This document shows, one piece after another, positions 9,583 to 17,961 of a stretch of DNA of 64,000 nt. The stretch is from Sphingomonas sp. 3P27F8 (GTDB taxonomy: Bacteria > Pseudomonadota > Alphaproteobacteria > Sphingomonadales > Sphingomonadaceae). The stretch covers positions 30,787 through 94,786 of the forward strand of contig NZ_SCNL01000015.1 of the NCBI RefSeq assembly GCF_005502745.1. Reading direction: 5' to 3'. The notes beneath the pieces are model-generated. The model saw only the letters and a list, made by a program, of their open reading frames with translations. It did no database searches and had not been told where the DNA came from. A program made the translations under genes and the position numbers. Position 1 is the first letter of the stretch. Each line of letters starts with the position of its first letter.

Positions 9583-9619
9583 GACCGCCGGTGCTCCCCA
9601 GCGTCGGCGGTCCTCCTTT
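9583..9619 (+). terminator. Weak hairpin between the ParB-like and ArdC-like genes
   Basis: GACCGCCG (9583-9590) pairs with CGGCGGTC (9605-9612), followed by CTCCTTTCC, which is only pyrimidine-rich. It could attenuate or terminate transcription, but the T-run is poor. Confidence 0.35.
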
Positions 9620-9640
9620 CCAGCCATGGGATCGACCGAC

Positions 9641-10594
9641 ATGCCCACGAAGCAGAAGCCGAGCCGCGATGTCGCGGCCGAAATCACCAACCTGATTATC
9701 CGCAAGCTCGAAGAGGGCGTTGCACCTTGGAGTCGCCCATGGCGGGTGAGCGGTGCCGGCGGCCGTCCGCTCCGTCATTGCGGCACGCCCTACACCGGCA
9801 TCAATGTCCTCTATCTCTGGGCGATTGCGGACGCGCAGGGCTACCGCTCGCGCTACTGGATGACATATCGCCAGGCGGAAACCTTGGGCGGGAACGTCCG
9901 TCGAGGCGAGCAAGGCTCCCTCTCGGTCTACTATTCCAGCTTCAAGAAGACCGAAGCTGACCCCATTACTGGCGCCGAGACCGAGCGAAGCATCCGCTTC
10001 CTGCGCCATTACATCGTCTTCAACGCCGATCAGATCGACGGTCTGCCGGCCTATTTCTATCCCGCTGACGAAGATCCGGCACCGACCGATCCTTCTGCCC
10101 GCCAGGCTGAGATTGATGACTTCTTCCACGCGATCCCTGCGGACGTGCGCCATGGCGGAGACCGGGCATTTTTCCACCCCACCTTCGACTATGTCCAGAT
10201 GCCGCATCAACGGTCGTTCAAAACCATGGACCACTATGCCTCGACCCGGGCTCATGAGACCGTCCACTGGTCGGGCGGGACGGCCCGTCTGGCCCGAACC
10301 TTCGGAAGGCGGTTCGGAGACAGGGCCTATAGCTTCGAGGAGCTGGTCGCCGAGATCGGGAGCGGCCTCGTCTGCGCCCATCTCGGGCTACCGAACGAGC
10401 TGCATGACAATCATGCCAGCTATGTTGCCCACTGGCTCGGCATCCTGCGCGCCGACAAGACCGCGATCATCCACGCCGCTTCCAAAGCCGAGCAGGCCTT
10501 CAACTATCTGCGCGCCTTCCGGGCGACCGGGGTCGGAACCGTTTCCGCGGACGTTCGGCCCGGGGCCGCTGAGCAACTCGTAGAGGCCGCCTGA
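9641..10594 (+). CDS. ArdC-like antirestriction protein (ssDNA-binding domain plus zincin metallopeptidase)
   Basis: About 317 aa with the two-domain build of ArdC proteins. The N-terminal domain (about 10-130) contains IIRKLEEGVAPWSRPW and the aromatic pattern GINVLYLWAIA...YWMTYRQAETLGG that binds single-stranded DNA in this family. The C-terminal domain has a zincin motif HETVHWSG (near residue 204) with a downstream Glu in SFEELVAEIGS. ArdC of IncW plasmids binds ssDNA and relieves restriction during conjugation; the same role is inferred here for a replicon that carries a relaxase at 35.5 kb. The start is uncertain between 9626 and 9641, since neither has a good ribosome site. The next gene starts 40 bases downstream with its own AAGGAG. 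Confidence 0.88.
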   Translation: MPTKQKPSRDVAAEITNLIIRKLEEGVAPWSRPWRVSGAGGRPLRHCGTPYTGINVLYLWAIADAQGYRSRYWMTYRQAETLGGNVRRGEQGSLSVYYSSFKKTEADPITGAETERSIRFLRHYIVFNADQIDGLPAYFYPADEDPAPTDPSARQAEIDDFFHAIPADVRHGGDRAFFHPTFDYVQMPHQRSFKTMDHYASTRAHETVHWSGGTARLARTFGRRFGDRAYSFEELVAEIGSGLVCAHLGLPNELHDNHASYVAHWLGILRADKTAIIHAASKAEQAFNYLRAFRATGVGTVSADVRPGAAEQLVEAA

Positions 10595-10634
10595 CGCGGC
10601 GCCTTCCTTCATCCGATCGACAAGGAGTTCAGCC

Positions 10635-10902
10635 ATGGGATGGCTCACCATGCCTTTCGCCTCGATGGGCGGACACCCCACCGCCAAGGCTTATCTCGAT
10701 GCCCAATTCACCTACACGCGCGAGGTCGATGGCGGCTCCAAAGGACTGCGGGTTCTGGCTTCATCCTGTCCCCAGAACCGCACCTATTATGCGGCCACCC
10801 AGGTCATGACCAATGGCGTCGGCGGCGAGATCTTTGCTATCGTCTGCAAGATCCACTGGTGCCCCGGCAGCAAGAGCGGCGAACAGTTCGGCTATAAGGA
10901 CA
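10635..10902 (+). CDS. DUF6927-like protein, first exon (split by group II intron)
   Basis: The ATG at 10635 has AAGGAG ten bases upstream. The frame reads MGWLTMPFASMGGHPTAKAY and runs to FGYKD plus one extra base (A at 10902), where the intron begins. Read straight through, it would hit a stop at 10920, so without splicing only a 95-aa fragment is made. Joined to the second exon (13458-13798), the reading becomes FGYKD-M-EESMGPCEDDCP, giving a 202-aa protein. This join matches the unbroken form of the family as I recall it. The function of the family is unknown; it is a recurrent plasmid gene near ArdC-like proteins. Confidence 0.8.
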
Positions 10903-11513
10903 GTGCGCCGTTGCGGCGCTGAAATGGAGTATCAGTGATGATGAGGTAAGTTGAGAATGCCTCTGCTCGCCGGACTAACCTCGGGCCTCACAAGGTCTGA
11001 AATCCCGAAAGGGACGGGGAACAATAGCATGTTCGGAAAAGGCCAGATGCGTCTTAGTCGCAAATGGAGGCGATGACGGTCAGGGCAAGGTGCGTATGGT
11101 GAAGGCTACACTGCTTAAATCCCAGTCTGCAGCAATCTATATAGCGATACTGGCGAAAGCGACTGTCACGCCAGGTCCGGATGATGACAGCGGTCTCATG
11201 TCTTGGCCGCCTGTTTCTCAGCCCATCCGGTGCGCCTCTCGTCGAGGGGTTTAGTGGACGAACGGGACACCTAACCGCGCCGCATCTCCATTCAGCGTAA
11301 CTACGGGATGCCCTAAACAGGCGGCTTCTGCCGGCCTGCATGGGTACGGAGCCGCCATATTACTCAAATGCCCGGGGTAATGCCCGGGACATCGACCTCT
11401 TCGGAGGCGGCGGTGCAACTGTATAAGGTCTCGAGCGATCGGGCCGAAAGCGGGGAAGACCGGGGGAAGGGCGGCAGCTGTGATTCTTCAACCACCGATC
11501 ATGGGGTGTGCTG

Positions 11514-13436
11514 ATGCTGCCAGAAACTGTGAAAGGCCGGTTGGAGGCCATTCCGGCGCTCGTTGCGTCGGGCAAAAGGGTGAATGGACTCTATCGTCTG
11601 ATGGGGTCTCGCCTCCTTTGGGAGGAGGGGCTCCAGAAGATCGGATCCAACAAGGGTGCGATGACGCCGGGTATTGACGGCGAGACCTTCGCGGACTTCG
11701 GACCGGAAGACCTCGACCCGATTATCGCCAGCGTGACGGCAGGGACCTATGATCCCAAACCAGTGCGTCGGGTGTTTATCCCGAAAGGCAAGGGCAAACG
11801 GCGTCCGCTGGGCATTCCCACGCGCGACGACCGCCTCGTTCAGGAAGTGGCGCGGCAACTGCTCGAACGGATCTATGAACCGGTGTTCTCGAACGCCTCC
11901 CATGGATTCCGGCCGGGCCGGTCGTGTCATACGGCGCTTGAACACGTCAAAGCCGTATGGACGGGGGTGAAATGGCTCGTAGATGTGGATGTCGCGGGGT
12001 TCTTCGAGAACATCGACCACGACATCCTCCTGCGGCTGTTGCGGAAAAGGATCGATGACGAGAAATTCATCGGCTTGATCGGCAGCATGCTTAAGGCGGG
12101 TGTTATGGAAGACCGGGTTCACACCCGGACCTACAGCGGCACTCCGCAGGGCGGTATCGTCTCTCCAATCTTGGCCAACATCTACCTCCATGAACTCGAT
12201 ATGTTCATGGCGGAACGGATCGCGGCTTTCGAGAGGGGGAAGGTCCGTGCCACGAACCCGGAATATGGGCGACTGGCTGGGCGCATCCAGAAACAACGGA
12301 AGCGCGTCACCATGCTGCGGGCCAAAGACAATGTCGACGAGGTGAAGGTTGCGGCCTCCTTGGCCAAAATCCAAACCTTACTGCCGCAAAAGCGGTCCAT
12401 CCCGTCGAGAGACGCGATGGACCCCGGTTATCGCCGACTTCGTTACTGTCGCTACGCGGACGACTTCATGATTGGGGTTATCGGTAGCAAGGAGGATGCA
12501 CGAAGCGTGTTCGCCGAAGTCAGGGCATTCCTGACCGAGGCGCTGGCGCTCACGGTGTCCGAGGAGAAAAGCGGTATCCGCAAGGCGAGCGATGGAGCCG
12601 CCTTCCTTGGATATGAGGTCCGCACATATACGACACGCCAACGGGTTGTCCGGAGCCGACAAGGTTCCGTCAGCTTCCTTCGTAGGCCGCCGTCGGAAGT
12701 GATGCAGCTGCATGTCCCTTGGGAGAAGGTCCACGCGTTCGCTTCTGCAAAAGGTTATGGTGATCTGTCGGTGTTGAAGCCGCGTCATCGTAGCCTGCTG
12801 CTCAGCTGCAGCGACGTTGAGATCGTCCTAGCTTACAACGCCGAATTGCGGGGTTTTGCGAACTACTATGCTCTCGCCAAGGATGTGAGCTTCAAGCTGA
12901 ACAGGCTTGAGTTTCTCCAGCGGTGGAGCTTGTTCAAGACCTTGGCCAGCAAGCACAAAACCAATGTGCGAGCGGTCGTGGCCCGCATGAGGACGGGGCA
13001 GGAATTCACCATCGGCTACGACGTCGATGGCCAGCCCCGATCGGTCAAAGTCTGGAAACTGGCTCATCTGAAACGTGATCCGGCCACCTCGTCCAGGATT
13101 GATATCCAGCCTTGGACGCAGGTGTTCACCCACTCACGTACGGACTGGGTTGATCGTCAGAATGCCAAGCAATGCGAGGCTTGCGGTCGATCCGATGTTC
13201 CGTGTCAGGTGCACCATATCCGGGGGATGGCCGATGTTTCGCACCGCGGTTTTGTCGTGAGAATGAAGGTGGCACGCGCCCGCAGGACGGTGGTCCTGTG
13301 CGAGCAATGCCACTGGGATACTCACAGAGGCCGCCTGCCCGATCTACGGCAAAGTGATGGTTCGTCACAGTGGAGAGCCGCATGCGGTGAAAGCTGCACG
13401 TGCGGTTCGGCGGGGGGATCAGGGCTGACTCCATGA
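11514..13436 (+). CDS. ltrA: Group II intron reverse transcriptase/maturase with HNH endonuclease
   Basis: About 640 aa. It has the reverse transcriptase blocks (KGKRRPLGIPTRDDRLVQ, SHGFRPGRSCHTAL, DVDVAGFFENIDHD, GTPQGGIVSPILANIYL) and the catalytic YADD in YCRYADDFMIGV (about residue 320). A maturase/thumb region follows (YALAKDVSFKLNRLEFLQRWSLFKTLA). The C-terminal HNH has CEACGRSDVPCQVHHIRGM and VVLCEQCHWDTH, with two CxxC pairs for zinc. It would splice the host intron and carry out target-primed retrohoming; all active-site motifs look intact. The ATG at 11514 follows GGGGTG by five bases. The stop at 13434 lies beyond domain V, so the last 40 or so residues are encoded by the ribozyme's own domain V and VI, which is unusual. 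Confidence 0.95.
   Translation: MLPETVKGRLEAIPALVASGKRVNGLYRLMGSRLLWEEGLQKIGSNKGAMTPGIDGETFADFGPEDLDPIIASVTAGTYDPKPVRRVFIPKGKGKRRPLGIPTRDDRLVQEVARQLLERIYEPVFSNASHGFRPGRSCHTALEHVKAVWTGVKWLVDVDVAGFFENIDHDILLRLLRKRIDDEKFIGLIGSMLKAGVMEDRVHTRTYSGTPQGGIVSPILANIYLHELDMFMAERIAAFERGKVRATNPEYGRLAGRIQKQRKRVTMLRAKDNVDEVKVAASLAKIQTLLPQKRSIPSRDAMDPGYRRLRYCRYADDFMIGVIGSKEDARSVFAEVRAFLTEALALTVSEEKSGIRKASDGAAFLGYEVRTYTTRQRVVRSRQGSVSFLRRPPSEVMQLHVPWEKVHAFASAKGYGDLSVLKPRHRSLLLSCSDVEIVLAYNAELRGFANYYALAKDVSFKLNRLEFLQRWSLFKTLASKHKTNVRAVVARMRTGQEFTIGYDVDGQPRSVKVWKLAHLKRDPATSSRIDIQPWTQVFTHSRTDWVDRQNAKQCEACGRSDVPCQVHHIRGMADVSHRGFVVRMKVARARRTVVLCEQCHWDTHRGRLPDLRQSDGSSQWRAACGESCTCGSAGGSGLTP
13375..13408 (+). ncRNA. Group II intron domain V (catalytic hairpin)
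   Basis: GAGCCGCATGCGGTGAAAGC at the start and GCACGTGCGGTTC at the end form the 34-nt hairpin with a GAAA tetraloop and the AGC catalytic triad region that defines domain V. It is followed by a short domain VI ending in CCTACCCGAC. Confidence 0.85.
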
Positions 13437-13457
13437 GCAGCACCAATCCTACCCGAC

Positions 13458-13798
13458 TGGAGGAATCCATGGGCCCTTGTGAGGACGATTGTCCGCGGAG
13501 CATCCTCGATCTCCTGACCCCGACCGAGAATGACCACGCCCAGGACTGGCGTCGCCGTTGCCGCGCCCGGCTCGAGCGCCGCTCCCGCAAGATCGAGGAT
13601 GGCGACCGGATCAGGCTCGAAACGCCGCTCAAGTTCGTCGACGGACATACCGGGTCGGAGTTCATCGTCGAGAAGCGCGGCCGACGGCTCAGCTTCCGTG
13701 ATCCCGAGACCTGCCAACGCTACCGGATCACGGGCTTCCGTGACCTGGCATGGCAGTTGGTCCCGGTGACCAAGGTCCATAAGACCATCTTTGCCTGA
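13458..13798 (+). CDS. DUF6927-like protein, second exon
   Basis: This exon begins with TG that completes an ATG codon with the A of the first exon. It reads EESMGPCEDDCP and then SILDLLTPTENDHAQDWRRR. The MGPCEDDCP segment with two cysteines next to the SILDLLTPT helix is the best conserved part of the family. An internal ATG at 13469 preceded by GGAGGAA could also start a separate 109-aa product if the intron were not spliced. Downstream, a 66-aa gene follows after 42 bases. Confidence 0.8.
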
Positions 13799-13840
13799 GG
13801 CGCCTAGCCTGTATCAGGCGTCCATCGACGAGGAGCACCC

Positions 13841-14041
13841 ATGTTCGCCCAGACTGACGGCTTGTCACCCAAGCGTTTCCTGCTCTGCAGCCGAGAGAAC
13901 GCCAACCGCGTGGCGTCGCGATTGTTCGACGAGCGGTGCGAGCCGCTGAGCATCGTGCGCACGGTCAATCCGCTCCAACCCTTCCGCGTCTGCAGCTCGC
14001 CGTCGGCCACCGACATGGTCGAGGTGGAGTTGATTTCGTGA
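13841..14041 (+). CDS. Hypothetical 66-aa protein before the SNase-like gene
   Basis: The start has GAGGAG six bases upstream, and the stop overlaps the ATG of the next gene (TGATG), so translation is probably coupled. The product (MFAQTDGLSPKRFLLCSREN and onward) has no motif I recognise. It has no signal peptide or membrane segment. Coupling to an exported nuclease-like gene suggests co-expression, not a shared activity. Confidence 0.65.
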   Translation: MFAQTDGLSPKRFLLCSRENANRVASRLFDERCEPLSIVRTVNPLQPFRVCSSPSATDMVEVELIS

Positions 14042-14547
14042 TGCGGCACACGACCGGCCTCATGCTTGCAGTGCTTGCAATGTCCGCCGCGGGCTCGCCG
14101 GCGAGGCCGCAAACTTTCGATGCGCAGGCTCGAGCCCTCGACGGCGATACGGTCGCGGTCGATTTCAGGCTGCTTGGGGTTGATGCGTTCGAGCGCCGGC
14201 AGCTCTGTCAGAAGGTCGCCGGCTGCTGGCAATGCGGCAAGTCCGCACAGGATTTCGCGGCAATTGCGCTCCGCTCGAAGAAAGCAACGATCCAGCTGAC
14301 GCCCTCATCCAGCTACGGCCGCCCAGTCGCGATCGTGACCGTCGATGGACAGGATCTTGGCGAGCGGATGATCCGTGCCGGCCTCGCCGTGCCCGAGACC
14401 CAATATCTGCGCGGCGATTCGGCCCGGGCGGCGCGATATCAGTCGGCATTCACCCAGGCGAAAGCCCGCAGGGCAGGCGCCTTTGCCGGGACGTGGCTCG
14501 AACCGTCCCGTTGGCGGCATGGCGAAAGGCTGCGCTGCGAGCGCTGA
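14041..14547 (+). CDS. Exported thermonuclease-family (SNase-like) protein
   Basis: A 168-aa protein with a signal peptide (MRHTTGLMLAVLAMSAAGSPA; cleavage near residue 20). It continues with an OB-fold SNase-like core: ARALDGDTVAVDFRLLGVDAFE (residues about 31-52; Asp pair and the R-L-x-G-x-D-A-x-E pattern, with RLLGVDAFE close to the usual RLxGIDAPE), then SYGRPVAIVTVDGQDLGERMIRAGLA. The order matches the family and includes the conserved Glu of the active site. It would act in the periplasm. It lies among plasmid backbone genes, and such exported nucleases are frequent beside transfer genes. Confidence 0.85.
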   Translation: MRHTTGLMLAVLAMSAAGSPARPQTFDAQARALDGDTVAVDFRLLGVDAFERRQLCQKVAGCWQCGKSAQDFAAIALRSKKATIQLTPSSSYGRPVAIVTVDGQDLGERMIRAGLAVPETQYLRGDSARAARYQSAFTQAKARRAGAFAGTWLEPSRWRHGERLRCER

Positions 14548-14551
14548 CGAT

Positions 14552-15040
14552 TCAGTCGATCAGCGCGGGATCCGCCCACCAGGACGGGCCCTGCTCGAAA
14601 TCGGCATCCAACTTGACCATCGGCCCGTCTGGCGAATCGCCCACATAGGGATTGGTCAGCGGCATCCGCGAACCTTTCCGCCGCTTCTGCTCGCCCGCGA
14701 CCCGGCCACGGCGCTCAAGAAGGTCTTCAAGCCATTCGAGATCGTCGAGCATCGCGACGACGCCCCGTCCCGCGAGGCAAAAATAGACGCAGCGCTGGAA
14801 ATCGTCCGCCCCGTCGTTCGCGAGGATCGCAGTCAGCTTTGCCTTGCCCGAGGGCTCGCCCTCATGGACCCAGGCCACCGCCTGCCGCAGCTCGCGCACT
14901 GAATAATAGGCGTCCTCTACGTCCATGCCAATCGACGCGTTTGCGATCATCCGGCGCGTCGGCCGGTTCTCGGCATCCAGCGCCGCGTCACGCAGCGTGA
15001 TGTCGAGGTCGAAGCGGTCGCGAAATTTGTCTGTCCTCAT
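14552..15040 (-). CDS. Hypothetical protein (162 aa), minus strand
   Basis: The frame starts at the ATG at 15040 with CAGGAG six bases upstream, in an otherwise plus-strand region, and ends four bases after the convergent SNase-like gene. The sequence is mixed alpha/beta with charged helices (ENRPTRRMIANASIGMDVED, then DDLEWLEDLLERRGR) and a C-terminal half rich in Pro and Asp. I do not recognise the family. The long upstream extension of this frame to 15565 lies inside the oppositely directed DpdA-like gene and is not believed. Confidence 0.7.
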   Translation of the reverse strand: MRTDKFRDRFDLDITLRDAALDAENRPTRRMIANASIGMDVEDAYYSVRELRQAVAWVHEGEPSGKAKLTAILANDGADDFQRCVYFCLAGRGVVAMLDDLEWLEDLLERRGRVAGEQKRRKGSRMPLTNPYVGDSPDGPMVKLDADFEQGPSWWADPALID

Positions 15041-15118
15041 GGCGAATCTCCTGCGCGATGGAACGTAACGTGAACAGACGAGGCCGTCAACCGCGACCGC
15101 CATTCCATGGAGCACCCC

Positions 15119-16129
15119 ATGTCGATCGAGATCATCGTCGGACTTCCGCATCTCGGTGAGGGCCCAATCCTTGCGCGGACACGGTCGTTGCGCCAAGCCG
15201 CTCTCATTTCCGCAAACTGCCTCTCGCGCTGGTCCGAGAAACGGGGCTGGCGGGAATGGATCGGATGGCGGCTGCGCGACCTCGCCAACGCTGATGGTCT
15301 CGCGGCACTCTGTCTCGATTCCGCCGGCTTCGTCGCCACCGCCCGCTATGGCGGGTTTCCCTGGTCGCTTCGCGACTATGTCGCGCTGGCCGCGGCCTAC
15401 CCGTTCCGCTGGTGGGCCAGCGCCGATTATTGCGTGGAGGCCGAGATCGCACGCGATCGCGATGAAGTCATCGACCGCATTTCGCGGACCATCCGTGCCA
15501 ATCGCGATTGTCGCAGACTCGCCGAAGATCATGGTATCGGCGCGACCTTGATGCCTGTCATCCAAGGCCGTCTGCCCGAGGACTATGGGCGTTGTGTCGA
15601 CGCTCTATGGATGGCGATGAAACCCGGCGCCCTTATCGGGGTCGGCAGCATGTGCCGCCGGCCCGTTCACGGACCCGAAGGGTTGATCGCCGTTATCGAT
15701 CATCTCGACCAGATCCTGCCGGTGGGCGTGCGTCTTCATGTCTTCGGCGCCAAGGGCGAGGTTCTGCCCTTCCTTCTCCCGTTCAGCCACAGGGTCGCTT
15801 CGATCGACAGCCAAGCTTACGGCATCAGCGCCCGCCAGTCGGCACGCAAGGCCGGAGTCTCGAAGACCGACCGCTTTGTCGCCCAACACCTGGAAGACTG
15901 GGTCGGCGCCCAGCACAACCGGCTCTCACGGCGGCCGCGACGCCTTCCGTCGATCGGGCATCTGTCGATCGACGTGACGCCGAGCGATCCGTGGGAAGCG
16001 GCGATTGCCCAAGCCCGCGCAGAAATCCGCGCCCTGATCGAGTCCGGCGATCTCGACCATGATGAGCTGACCTTCCCGTGGATCGAGCAATGGGCGGCCG
16101 ACATCTACCGGGACGGCTTCGCCGGCTGA
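15119..16129 (+). CDS. TGT/DpdA-like protein (queuine tRNA-ribosyltransferase fold)
   Basis: About 336 aa. The sequence has the pattern of the stand-alone TGT-like proteins related to DpdA, the enzyme that inserts 7-deazaguanine bases into DNA. It opens with IEIIVGLPHLGEGPILA, has WASADYCVEAEI (about residue 105, equivalent to the substrate-binding Asp region) and the block LIGVGSMCRR (about 178-187), which is typical of this group. LRLHVFGAKGEVLPFL-like and SIDSQAYGISARQSAR segments follow. It lacks the zinc-binding CxCxxC of true bacterial Tgt. GGAG lies six bases before the ATG at 15119. No dpdB/C or queuosine-precursor gene is near, so the base would have to come from elsewhere. The assignment is by pattern. 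Confidence 0.7.
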   Translation: MSIEIIVGLPHLGEGPILARTRSLRQAALISANCLSRWSEKRGWREWIGWRLRDLANADGLAALCLDSAGFVATARYGGFPWSLRDYVALAAAYPFRWWASADYCVEAEIARDRDEVIDRISRTIRANRDCRRLAEDHGIGATLMPVIQGRLPEDYGRCVDALWMAMKPGALIGVGSMCRRPVHGPEGLIAVIDHLDQILPVGVRLHVFGAKGEVLPFLLPFSHRVASIDSQAYGISARQSARKAGVSKTDRFVAQHLEDWVGAQHNRLSRRPRRLPSIGHLSIDVTPSDPWEAAIAQARAEIRALIESGDLDHDELTFPWIEQWAADIYRDGFAG

Positions 16130-16197
16130 CCGGGGAGAAAGGAGAGAGGGGGAGGGGCGGTTGAGCCGATTTGTGCTCGAGACCGGAGATCCTCCCC

Positions 16198-16842
16198 ATG
16201 ACCTACGACGTTGCCATGCGCCACCAGCAAGCGCTTGATCCTAGCTCGCTGATCACGGTCGGCACCACTCTCCACGCCATCGGCGCCGCGATCAAGGACT
16301 GCCGCAACGCTGGCAAGGATGCCGAAACCGATCCTGCCGTGATCCTGCTCGTTCGCCATCTCAATGCGGTGTGCGAGGATCGGCCGTCCAGCCTGGAGCT
16401 TCGCCGCACCTGCATCGACCAGATCGCCGAAATTCGCCGGACCCCGTTACTACGAAACCTGGCCTATCGCGGTGTCAGCTATGACGAGGCTGCCAAGCGG
16501 CTTTTCCATTCCGAAGGCCGCTCCGCGATGCGGCGCCTGGCCGACGCCCTGGGTCTTTCTGACGGAAGCTACGACATTCGCTCCAACAAGGGCGGCCCCG
16601 CGGTCTCCGGCGAAATCACGCTCCATGGCGAGGAGGCCTGGGTGCAGCTCTCGCTGGGCTGTTCGGGCCAAGGCCGGGAAGTCCTCTATCGCCGGGTTCG
16701 CGGCCGCGACGACCACTGCGGCGATCGCAATCATTGGGCATCGGTCAATGACCTCATGGCGCCCGACCGTTTCGCCGCCCGCCTGGTGCGCGACCTGCGC
16801 CTCACCTCGCCGGTCGAACAGCCCATGCGCCTCTTTGCCTGA
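16198..16842 (+). CDS. Hypothetical plasmid protein (214 aa)
   Basis: The start is at the ATG at 16198 after GGAG; an in-frame ATG at 16171 has no good site. The protein is soluble, with an N-terminal helical part (SLITVGTTLHAIGAAIKDCR), a helix-turn-like middle (YRGVSYDEAAKRLFHSEGRS, then AMRRLADALGL) and a C-terminal beta-rich part (GEITLHGEEAWVQLSLGCSG). I do not recognise the family. It continues the series of small backbone genes, with short gaps on both sides. Confidence 0.65.
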   Translation: MTYDVAMRHQQALDPSSLITVGTTLHAIGAAIKDCRNAGKDAETDPAVILLVRHLNAVCEDRPSSLELRRTCIDQIAEIRRTPLLRNLAYRGVSYDEAAKRLFHSEGRSAMRRLADALGLSDGSYDIRSNKGGPAVSGEITLHGEEAWVQLSLGCSGQGREVLYRRVRGRDDHCGDRNHWASVNDLMAPDRFAARLVRDLRLTSPVEQPMRLFA

Positions 16843-16969
16843 CGTCGAAGGAGGCCGAGCATACGATCCGTGCCGAGAATATTTCGCCCTTCGATCCCTG
16901 CTCGACTGACACCTGGCTAGCCCGTGGAGGCCTGGATCGACACCTTCAATGCCGGCTCAAGGAGGCAGC

Positions 16970-17320
16970 ATGACCGACCAGACGACCCGCATCGCCGAGC
17001 TCAACGATCTTTGTCGGCTCGGCCTTGACCGCACGGCGAGGACCGTCATCACCGCCACCTGTCTCGCGGCACTGACCGATGCCGAAGGGCGCGAAGCAGA
17101 GGTCCTCGCCCAGGCCGAGGTGCTTGGGGCCGTTCGCCGCTACGCTTTCGCGCCTCAGGACGGCCCCGAGCGCGCGCGCGGCGAGCTGATCCTTCGAGGC
17201 CGAACCGTCCGCTTCACGATCAACTATTACGATCGGGCGCTCGAATGGGGGTCCGAAAACCCGGCCGACCCCAGCGTCACCACACGGGTCATGACGATCA
17301 TGCTTCCCGGCGACGACTAG
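16970..17320 (+). CDS. DUF3768-family protein
   Basis: A 116-aa protein beginning MTDQTTRIAELNDLCRLGLD and ending with FTINYYDRALEWGSENPADP and TRVMTIMLPGDD. Both ends are characteristic of DUF3768, a small family frequent on alphaproteobacterial plasmids and conjugative elements. AAGGAGG lies five bases before the start. No catalytic motif is visible and the function is unknown. An upstream in-frame ATG at 16949 is less likely. Confidence 0.85.
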   Translation: MTDQTTRIAELNDLCRLGLDRTARTVITATCLAALTDAEGREAEVLAQAEVLGAVRRYAFAPQDGPERARGELILRGRTVRFTINYYDRALEWGSENPADPSVTTRVMTIMLPGDD

Positions 17321-17364
17321 GTTGCCTCGTTTCCCCCTTCCAACAGATTATCAGGAGAAATCCA

Positions 17365-17559
17365 ATGCGTCGGATCACGCCGGCGACGCCCGAGCATGGG
17401 CAAGCCATAGCGATTGCAGTTGAGCGTTTGCGCGAAGCCCGTACCTTGTTGCGCCAGGCCGGTGCCCGTCAGGCTGCGTCGGCCGCAGGCAAGGCGATCA
17501 GCAGCGCCGAGGGCGCTGCGCGTCATGTTCAGCTTCGTATTCGGAGGACATGTGGATGA
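17365..17559 (+). CDS. Hypothetical 64-aa protein
   Basis: The start at 17365 has CAGGAG six bases upstream. The product is one long Ala/Arg-rich helix (AIAVERLREARTLLRQAGAR followed by QAASAAGKAISSAEGAAR), so it may be a small nucleic-acid-associated helix or coiled-coil protein. Its stop overlaps the next start by four bases (ATGA), showing translational coupling. It has no recognised family. Confidence 0.6.
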   Translation: MRRITPATPEHGQAIAIAVERLREARTLLRQAGARQAASAAGKAISSAEGAARHVQLRIRRTCG

Positions 17560-17885
17560 GCCGTCACCATCTCCAGCCCAAGGCCGATCAGCCCCATGTC
17601 GTGCGCGCCATCATCGGTTGGGACCGGCCATTGCAGACGTTTTTCGCGCAGGTCTTCTTCGTCACGGAGGACGAGCCCGAGGAAGGGGAGGCTCTCATCT
17701 GGATCGGCACCGAGCCTGGCGAGCTGCTGACACCAGAGGCCGCGATCGCGATTGTCGAGCCGCATGCCATCGTCCCGGAAAATCTCGCCGTCAGGCTAGG
17801 GGCCGAGATGCGCGAGACGATCGGCGTCAAGGACGGATCCCACCAGGCCGCGGCGAAGCGTAGCCTCTTCGGATCGGTCCACTAG
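17556..17885 (+). CDS. Hypothetical 109-aa protein
   Basis: The ATG at 17556 is used because CGGAGG lies eight bases upstream and the start overlaps the previous stop as ATGA; an ATG six bases earlier is too near that site. The acidic product contains VVRAIIGWDRPLQTFFAQVF, with EDEPEEGEALIWIGTEPGEL after it, and has no membrane segment. I do not recognise it with confidence. Similar short proteins accompany DUF736 and DUF3768 genes on sphingomonad plasmids, as far as I can recall. Confidence 0.6.
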   Translation: MSRHHLQPKADQPHVVRAIIGWDRPLQTFFAQVFFVTEDEPEEGEALIWIGTEPGELLTPEAAIAIVEPHAIVPENLAVRLGAEMRETIGVKDGSHQAAAKRSLFGSVH

Positions 17886-17961
17886 CGAGACGTCTTGCCG
17901 GTTGAACGATGGTCAGTCCCATGTCGCCGATTACAATGGACTCGCAATCTCTGCTATTTAT

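Larger units (their letters stand above)
10903..13457 (+). mobile_element. Complete group II intron inserted in the DUF6927-like gene
   Basis: The 5' end is GTGCGCC, matching the GUGYG consensus. The 3' end is CCTACCCGAC, ending in the AY consensus just after a domain VI-like segment. Domain V is recognisable at 13375-13408. Domains I-III would occupy about 10903-11500, and domain IV carries the maturase gene. With these limits the host gene is rejoined in frame (see exons). The intron lies in the same direction as the host gene, so splicing could rescue it. Total length is 2555 bases. Boundaries are inferred from the consensus ends and the restored reading frame. Confidence 0.88.

Noticed and set aside
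7387..9705. 772-codon open frame on the minus strand
   Set aside because: It lies wholly over the ParB-like gene and its flank. High GC removes stops from the opposite strand, and the translation is a low-quality Arg/Gly/Asp-rich string without motifs.
13469..13798. Independent gene starting at the ATG at 13469
   Set aside because: The preceding codons (EES) and the restored exon junction show it is the second half of the interrupted gene; a separate product cannot be excluded but is not the best reading.
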